Below are positions 59,637 through 64,000 of a DNA stretch of 64,000 bases, piece by piece; position 1 is the first letter of the stretch; each line of letters opens with the position of its first letter. The translations under genes and the position numbers were made by a program. The DNA comes from Kitasatospora indigofera (lineage in GTDB: Bacteria > Actinomycetota > Actinomycetes > Streptomycetales > Streptomycetaceae). Under the pieces are notes generated by a model. It was not told where the DNA came from and made no database searches. It saw only the letters and a program-made list of their open reading frames with translations. The stretch covers positions 253,321 through 317,320 of the forward strand of contig NZ_BNBO01000003.1 in assembly GCF_014655955.1 (NCBI RefSeq). Direction: 5' to 3'.

Positions 59637-60500
59637 GTGGCACTGCGCCTGGGACCGCGTGAATTCGGCGACGACGAGCTGGTGATCATGGCCATCGTCA
59701 ACCGCACCCCGGACTCCTTCTTCGACCGGGGAGCCACCTTCGCGGACGAGGCCGCGTTCGCCGCCGCCGACCGCGCGGTGGCCGAGGGCGCGGCCATCCT
59801 CGACATCGGCGGGGTCAAGGCCGGCCCCGGCGACGAGGTCACCGTCGAGGAGGAACTGCGCCGCACCGTGCCGTTCGTGGCGGAGCTGCGCAAGCGCCAC
59901 CCCGAGGCCGTGATCAGCGTGGACACCTGGCGGCACGAGGTCGGCGAGGCCGTCTGCGAGGTCGGCGCGGACCTGCTGAACGACGCCTGGGGCGGGGTCG
60001 ACCCCGAACTCGCCGCGGTCGCCGCCCGCTTCGACGCCGGGCTGGTCTGCACCCACGCCGGCGGCGCCGAACCCCGCACCCGCCCGCACCGGGTGGGGTA
60101 CGAGGACGTGATGGCCGACATCCTCGACGTCACCGTCGGCCTGGCCGAACGCGCCGCGGCCCTCGGCGTCCGCCGGGACGCGCTGATCATCGACCCCGGC
60201 CACGACTTCGGCAAGAACACCCGGCACTCGCTGGAGGCCACCCGCCGCCTGCCCGAGATGACCGCCACCGGCTTCCCCGTGCTGGTCTCGCTCTCCAACA
60301 AGGACTTCGTCGGCGAGACCCTGGACCGGCCGGTGGACGAACGCCTGCTCGGCACCCTCGCCACCACCGCCGTCTCCGCCTGGCTCGGCGCCCGGATCTA
60401 CCGCGCCCACCAGGTCGCGGAGACCCGGCAGGTGCTGGACATGGTCGCCTCGATCCGGGGCAGCCGGCCGCCGGCGGTCGCCCGGCGCGGGCTGGCGTGA
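59637..60500 (+). CDS. folP2: FolP2-like dihydropteroate synthase homologue
   Basis: GTG 59637 follows GGAGGAG. The 287-residue TIM-barrel protein keeps the DHPS framework (MAIVNRTPDSFFDRGATF, SVDTWRHEV, DPGHDFGKN) but key loops differ from true DHPS: NVTPDSFSDGG becomes NRTPDSFFDRG, the GGESTRPG pABA loop is GGVKAGPG, and the RxHD end motif reads YRAHQVAE. The same variations are found in mycobacterial FolP2, reported to lack DHPS activity. It is therefore probably not the folate enzyme. Its divergent partners are the DivIVA-like and tag genes; the gpgS gene next to mycobacterial folP2 is not in this window. Confidence 0.88.
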   Translation: MALRLGPREFGDDELVIMAIVNRTPDSFFDRGATFADEAAFAAADRAVAEGAAILDIGGVKAGPGDEVTVEEELRRTVPFVAELRKRHPEAVISVDTWRHEVGEAVCEVGADLLNDAWGGVDPELAAVAARFDAGLVCTHAGGAEPRTRPHRVGYEDVMADILDVTVGLAERAAALGVRRDALIIDPGHDFGKNTRHSLEATRRLPEMTATGFPVLVSLSNKDFVGETLDRPVDERLLGTLATTAVSAWLGARIYRAHQVAETRQVLDMVASIRGSRPPAVARRGLA

Positions 60501-60521
60501 CGTATCGGGCTCGGCTCGCCT

Positions 60522-60592
60522 CCCGCAGGTCAACGTCCTGCGGGTGACCCCTCCGCGGGGCCGCCCTCCCGCAGGTCGCGGCTGCGGGAGGG
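60522..60592. terminator. Double hairpin terminator
   Basis: Two stem-loops lie between the converging folP2 and LOG genes: CCCGCAGG / CCTGCGGG (60522-60544, 7-base loop) and an 11-bp stem CCCTCCCGCAG / CTGCGGGAGGG (60564-60592, 7-base loop). Confidence 0.8.
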
Positions 60593-60629
60593 ATGGTCCC
60601 GGCGGTCCTGAGGGGAGCCGGTCCCCGGG

Positions 60630-61439
60630 TCAGATCTCGTGGTCCGGGCGGCGGGTCTCGGCGAGGATCTTCATGACCTCGTCGATGTCGTCGGTGATGT
60701 GGAACAGCTCCAGGTCCTTCGGGGAGGCCTTGCCCTCGGCGACCAGGGTGTTCTTCAGCCACTCGAAGAGTCCGCCCCAGTAGGCGCTGCCGAAGAGGAC
60801 CACCGGGAAGCGGGTGACCTTCTTCGTCTGCACCAGCGTCAGCGCCTCGAAGAGCTCGTCGAGGGTGCCGAGGCCGCCCGGCAGCACGACGAAGCCCTGG
60901 GCGTACTTCACGAACATCGTCTTGCGGACGAAGAAGTACCGGAAGTTCAGCCCGAGGTCGACGAACTCGTTCAGGCCCTGCTCGAAGGGCAGCTCGATGC
61001 CGAGGCCCACGCTCAGGCCGCCGGCCTCCGAGGCGCCGCGGTTGGCGGCCTCCATCGCCCCCGGACCGCCGCCGGTGATGACCGCGTAGCCGGCCTCGGC
61101 CAGGGCCCGGCCGATGGCCACGCCGGCCGCGTACTCGGGGGAGTCGACCGGCGTCCGGGCGGAGCCGAACACGCTGATCGCGGCGGGGAGTTCGGCCAGC
61201 GCGCCGAAGCCTTCGACGAACTCCGAGGTGATCCGCCAGACCCGCCAGGGGTCGGTGTGCAGCCAGTCGGTGGGGCCGGTGGTGTCCAGCAGCCGCTGGT
61301 CGGTGGTGCTGGTGCCGACCTGGTCCCGGCGGACCAGCACCGGGCCCTTCTGCTTCTCCGGCCAGGCCTTCTTCCGCCCCGGCGCGCCGACCTGCTCCGG
61401 GCCGTGCCCGTACTGCTTCTCGTCTCCTGTGCCTGTCAT
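60630..61439 (-). CDS. LOG family protein (TIGR00730)
   Basis: The 269-residue Rossmann-fold protein has the LOG signature PGGLGTLDELFEALTLVQT and GGGPGAMEAANRGA. LOG enzymes release free cytokinin bases or other nucleobases from nucleoside monophosphates; many bacterial members act as general pyrimidine/purine nucleotide 5'-monophosphate nucleosidases. An N-terminal extension of ~75 residues precedes the family core. It lies beside dapE, as in mycobacteria (Rv1202-Rv1205 region). Confidence 0.9.
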   Translation of the reverse strand: MTGTGDEKQYGHGPEQVGAPGRKKAWPEKQKGPVLVRRDQVGTSTTDQRLLDTTGPTDWLHTDPWRVWRITSEFVEGFGALAELPAAISVFGSARTPVDSPEYAAGVAIGRALAEAGYAVITGGGPGAMEAANRGASEAGGLSVGLGIELPFEQGLNEFVDLGLNFRYFFVRKTMFVKYAQGFVVLPGGLGTLDELFEALTLVQTKKVTRFPVVLFGSAYWGGLFEWLKNTLVAEGKASPKDLELFHITDDIDEVMKILAETRRPDHEI

Positions 61440-61576
61440 GACGAAACCCTACGCCTGTCACCCCCGGTTTCGGGGGAACGGCGGAGGGTCGGTACGGGGA
61501 CGGCAGGTGGCTCCCGGGCGGCCGCCCGGGAGCGCGGCGGCCGCCGGCCGGGGCCGGGGAGCCGGCCGCCGGCCGG

Positions 61577-62650
61577 TCAGGCGCTCAGCCAGGCGGCGAG
61601 CCGCTCCTCCACCTCGGCGATGGCACGGAGCGAGCAGTGCTCCTCCCGCTTGTGGGCGAGGTTCGGGTCGCCGGGGCCGTAGTTGACGGCGGGGACGCCC
61701 AGTGCGCTGAAGCGGGCGACGTCGGTCCAGCCGAACTTGGCGCGGGCCGTGCCACCGGTGGCGGCCAGGAAGGCCCGGGCGGCGGGCTGGCCGAGGCCGG
61801 GCAGGGCGCCGGGGGCCGAGTCGGTCACGGTGACGTCGAAGCCGGCGAAGACCTCGCGCACGTGCGCCTCGGCGGCGGCCTCGTCGCGGTCCGGCGCGTA
61901 GCGGAAGTTGACCGTCACCACGCACTCGTCGGGGATGACGTTGCCGGCCACCCCGCCGTCGATCCGCACCGCGTTCAGGCCCTCGTGGTACTCCAGGCCG
62001 TCGATCTCCACCAGGCGCGCCTCGTACGCCGCGAGCCGGCCGAGCACCTCGGCGGCGTGGTGGATCGCGTTGTCGCCGAGCCAGCTGCGGGCGGCGTGGG
62101 CGCGGACGCCGGTGAGCCTGACCTGGACCCGCAGGGTGCCCTGGCAGCCGCCCTCGACCACGGCGCCGCTCGGCTCCAGCAGGACGGCGAAGTCCGCCGC
62201 CAGCCAGTCGGGGCGCTGTGCCGCGAGGTGTCCGAGGCCGTTGCGGGAGGCCTCGATCTCCTCGCAGTCGTAGAACACGAAGGTGAGGTCGCGGTTGGGC
62301 TCGGGCAGGGTGGCGGCGAGCCGCAGCTGGACGGCGACCCCGGACTTCATGTCGGACGTGCCGCAGCCGTAGAGCAGGTCGCCCTCCACGTGGCTGGGCA
62401 GGTTGTCGGCGATCGGCACGGTGTCCAGGTGCCCGGCGAGCAGCACCCGCTCGTCCCGGCCCAGGTTCGTCCGGGCGACGACGTTGTTGCCGTACCGGTC
62501 GACGGTGAGGTGCGGGTACTCCCGCAGCGCGGCCTCGACGGCGTCGGCGAGCGCCTGCTCGTCACCGCTGACGGACGGGAAGTCGACCAGCCGCGCGGTC
62601 AGCGCGCCGCCGTCGAGGGTGAGGTCCAGGGGCGTGTTCGGGCTGCTCAT
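61577..62650 (-). CDS. dapE: Succinyl-diaminopimelate desuccinylase
   Basis: ATG 62650 ([10 protein letters not shown]) is chosen; sequence further upstream in frame is intergenic. The 357-residue M20 metallopeptidase has [14 protein letters not shown] and [14 protein letters not shown] (zinc ligands), [13 protein letters not shown] (catalytic Glu) and a central dimerisation domain. DapE hydrolyses N-succinyl-LL-diaminopimelate in lysine and peptidoglycan precursor synthesis. Confidence 0.93.
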   Translation of the reverse strand: MSSPNTPLDLTLDGGALTARLVDFPSVSGDEQALADAVEAALREYPHLTVDRYGNNVVARTNLGRDERVLLAGHLDTVPIADNLPSHVEGDLLYGCGTSDMKSGVAVQLRLAATLPEPNRDLTFVFYDCEEIEASRNGLGHLAAQRPDWLAADFAVLLEPSGAVVEGGCQGTLRVQVRLTGVRAHAARSWLGDNAIHHAAEVLGRLAAYEARLVEIDGLEYHEGLNAVRIDGGVAGNVIPDECVVTVNFRYAPDRDEAAAEAHVREVFAGFDVTVTDSAPGALPGLGQPAARAFLAATGGTARAKFGWTDVARFSALGVPAVNYGPGDPNLAHKREEHCSLRAIAEVEERLAAWLSA

Positions 62651-62788
62651 GGTCGACAAGCGTATCGGCGGCCCCCACCTGGGAGGCTCCCGCCCCGCCC
62701 GGGCCGGCCCGCGGGCGCAACCGCGGGCTACGCACACCCGTCCGAGTGGGTACGGTGTCGGGACGACCGACGGGCGAGAGGGGTGGCG

Positions 62789-63808
62789 GTGGCCAGGGAC
62801 ACGGATGACGGGCAGAGCGGTGGCAGGTCTGCCCGCCGTCGAGGCGCATCGCTGCTGAAGGTGCTGATCGCCCTGGTGGTGCTCGGCGCGATCGCGGCCG
62901 GGGCGCTGTACTGGCTGAACCACGGGAAGATCGTCGCCGAGGGCTGTTCGGTGAAGACCCCGGCCGGCGAGGGGACGCTGGAGATCCCGCAGGCCGCCAA
63001 CGCCGCGACGATCACCGCGGTGGCGCACGCACGCGGACTGCCCGACCGCGCGGTGACCATCGCGCTGGCGACCGCGATGCAGGAGTCGAAGATCCACAAC
63101 CTGTCGGGCGGCGACCGCGACTCGGTCGGCCTGTTCCAGCAGCGGCCCTCCCAGGGCTGGGGGACGGCCGACCAGATCAGCGACCCGGTGTACGCCACCA
63201 ACAAGTTCCTGGACGGCCTGGTGAAGGTGCCGGGCTACACCCGCCTGCCGCTGACCGACGCGGCCCAGCAGGTCCAGAAGAGCGGGTACCCGCAGGCGTA
63301 CGCCAAGCACGAGACCAAGGCGACGCTGCTGGCCTCGGCGCTGACCGGCCGGGAGGCCGCCTCGGTGAACTGCGTGGTCCACGCGTTCGCGGAGCCGGAG
63401 GCGCCCGCCCCGACCGTGGCCGCCGCCGGGGACGCCGCCTCCCCGGCCGCGCCCGCCGCCCCCGACCGGACCCAGCAGCTGACCGACCGGGTGCGCCGCG
63501 AGTTCGGCCGGACGGTGACCGCGGCCGGCGGCTACTCCTCCAGCATCAAGGGCGCCGAGAACGCGGTCGCGCTGACGCCCGAACCCTCCGCGAGCACCGA
63601 GTCCGGCCCGGACGCGGCCCGGCAGAACGGCTGGGCGGTGGCCCACTGGGCGGTGACGCACGCCCAGCAGCTGGGCATCCGGACGGTCGCCTACGACGGG
63701 AAGATCTGGCGGATGGCCAAGTCCGCGGACGGCTGGAAGCCGCAGGCCTCCGGCACCTCGACCAGCCTGGTGCTGGTCTCGCTGGCCGCCAACACCGCGA
63801 AGAGCTGA
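62789..63808 (+). CDS. Membrane-anchored lysozyme-like protein
   Basis: GTG 62789 follows GAGAGGGG; a GTG six bases earlier is also possible. The 339-residue protein has a basic cytosolic start, one signal-anchor helix ([22 protein letters not shown], given here in part as [19 protein letters not shown]), and an external domain with [11 protein letters not shown] and [15 protein letters not shown], the pattern of transglycosylase/lysozyme-like domains in actinobacterial cell-wall and phage proteins. The C-terminal part is Ala/Pro-rich followed by a second small domain. Such proteins are often labelled heavy metal transporter in databases, without support in the sequence. A muramidase role is inferred. 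The remaining 192 bases of the window hold no gene. Confidence 0.78.
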   Translation: MARDTDDGQSGGRSARRRGASLLKVLIALVVLGAIAAGALYWLNHGKIVAEGCSVKTPAGEGTLEIPQAANAATITAVAHARGLPDRAVTIALATAMQESKIHNLSGGDRDSVGLFQQRPSQGWGTADQISDPVYATNKFLDGLVKVPGYTRLPLTDAAQQVQKSGYPQAYAKHETKATLLASALTGREAASVNCVVHAFAEPEAPAPTVAAAGDAASPAAPAAPDRTQQLTDRVRREFGRTVTAAGGYSSSIKGAENAVALTPEPSASTESGPDAARQNGWAVAHWAVTHAQQLGIRTVAYDGKIWRMAKSADGWKPQASGTSTSLVLVSLAANTAKS

Positions 63809-64000
63809 TTCCGTCCGGACCGGCCCGGACGGGGCGCGCGGCGGGTTGACGCACGGGCGATCGAGCCCCCGCCGTCCGGGTGATTCCGGTCAACCCCGCA
63901 GGTGGGCCGCCACTCCTGCGGGCCGGCCCGCCCGGGAGCGGGCCGACGCCCCGACGGCGGGCGCCGGCCCCGGCGCGGCAAGGGAAGTGACGATTCTGCA

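Noticed and set aside
1..64000. CRISPR arrays, rRNA genes, insertion-sequence transposases, large biosynthetic clusters
   Set aside because: None seen on reading both strands; the only recombinase is the tyrosine integrase at 47359.

Overview
The window is very high-GC DNA (about three quarters G+C) with strong third-position GC bias, GTG/TTG starts, GGAGG-type ribosome sites and long GC-rich hairpin terminators. Its gene content (AdnAB-type helicase-nucleases, DUF3107, DUF3117, DUF6758-like, SigE/TatB/Mrp block, FolP2-like protein) points to a mycelial actinomycete, most likely Streptomyces or Kitasatospora. As far as I recall, much of the gene order matches two conserved actinobacterial blocks also seen in Mycobacterium tuberculosis (the adnAB-moeZ-TetR-DUF3107-rhlE block and the dapE-folP2-tag-sigE-tatB-mrp-corA block).

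Layout. 0.2-3.4 kb: PadR regulator, EEP-family hydrolase, membrane PP2C phosphatase. 3.5-11.0 kb: adnA/adnB DNA-end-resection motor-nucleases and an alkyltransferase-like DNA repair protein, all on the minus strand. 11.2-15.4 kb: a large membrane protein joining a degenerate kinase domain to a lipid-flippase-like domain, and moeZ. 15.7-20.2 kb: sugar epimerase, polytopic membrane protein and DUF3492-type glycosyltransferase, probably an exopolysaccharide or cell-surface glycan set. 20.5-31.8 kb: alpha/beta hydrolases, TetR, DUF3107, ferritin-like protein, a DEAD-box RNA helicase with a long structured leader, small conserved proteins, PHP phosphoesterase, MarC and a SUFU-domain protein. 32-38.5 kb: corA, EamA exporter, and the operon MgtE_N/CBS - DUF1003 - mrp.

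38,500-48,650 is an integrated mobile element of about 10.15 kb. A 13-bp sequence containing the stop codon of mrp is repeated at its far end, just after a tyrosine integrase gene. Inside are integrase, excisionase-like HTH protein, DUF3987 protein, two divergent regulators (GntR and an HTH/PLD-like protein), and two cargo genes: an HTH-peptide deformylase fusion with complete deformylase motifs, and a 626-residue protein of clearly lower GC that I cannot assign and that may carry a nuclease-like core. No FtsK/TraB-type transfer gene is present. The non-coding parts of the element are dense in palindromes and repeats and are the best candidates for origin, transfer or operator functions.

48.7-64 kb returns to chromosomal backbone: the displaced mrp terminator, a NarL-type two-component system divergent from a lipase-like hydrolase, an unknown conserved protein, tatB, zinc-finger anti-sigma factor, SigE-type ECF sigma factor, O-methyltransferase, DUF3117, enoyl-CoA hydratase, tag, a DivIVA-like protein, folP2-like, LOG-family protein, dapE and a lysozyme-like membrane-anchored protein. 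The HtrA protease usually found between the anti-sigma gene and tatB is missing here.
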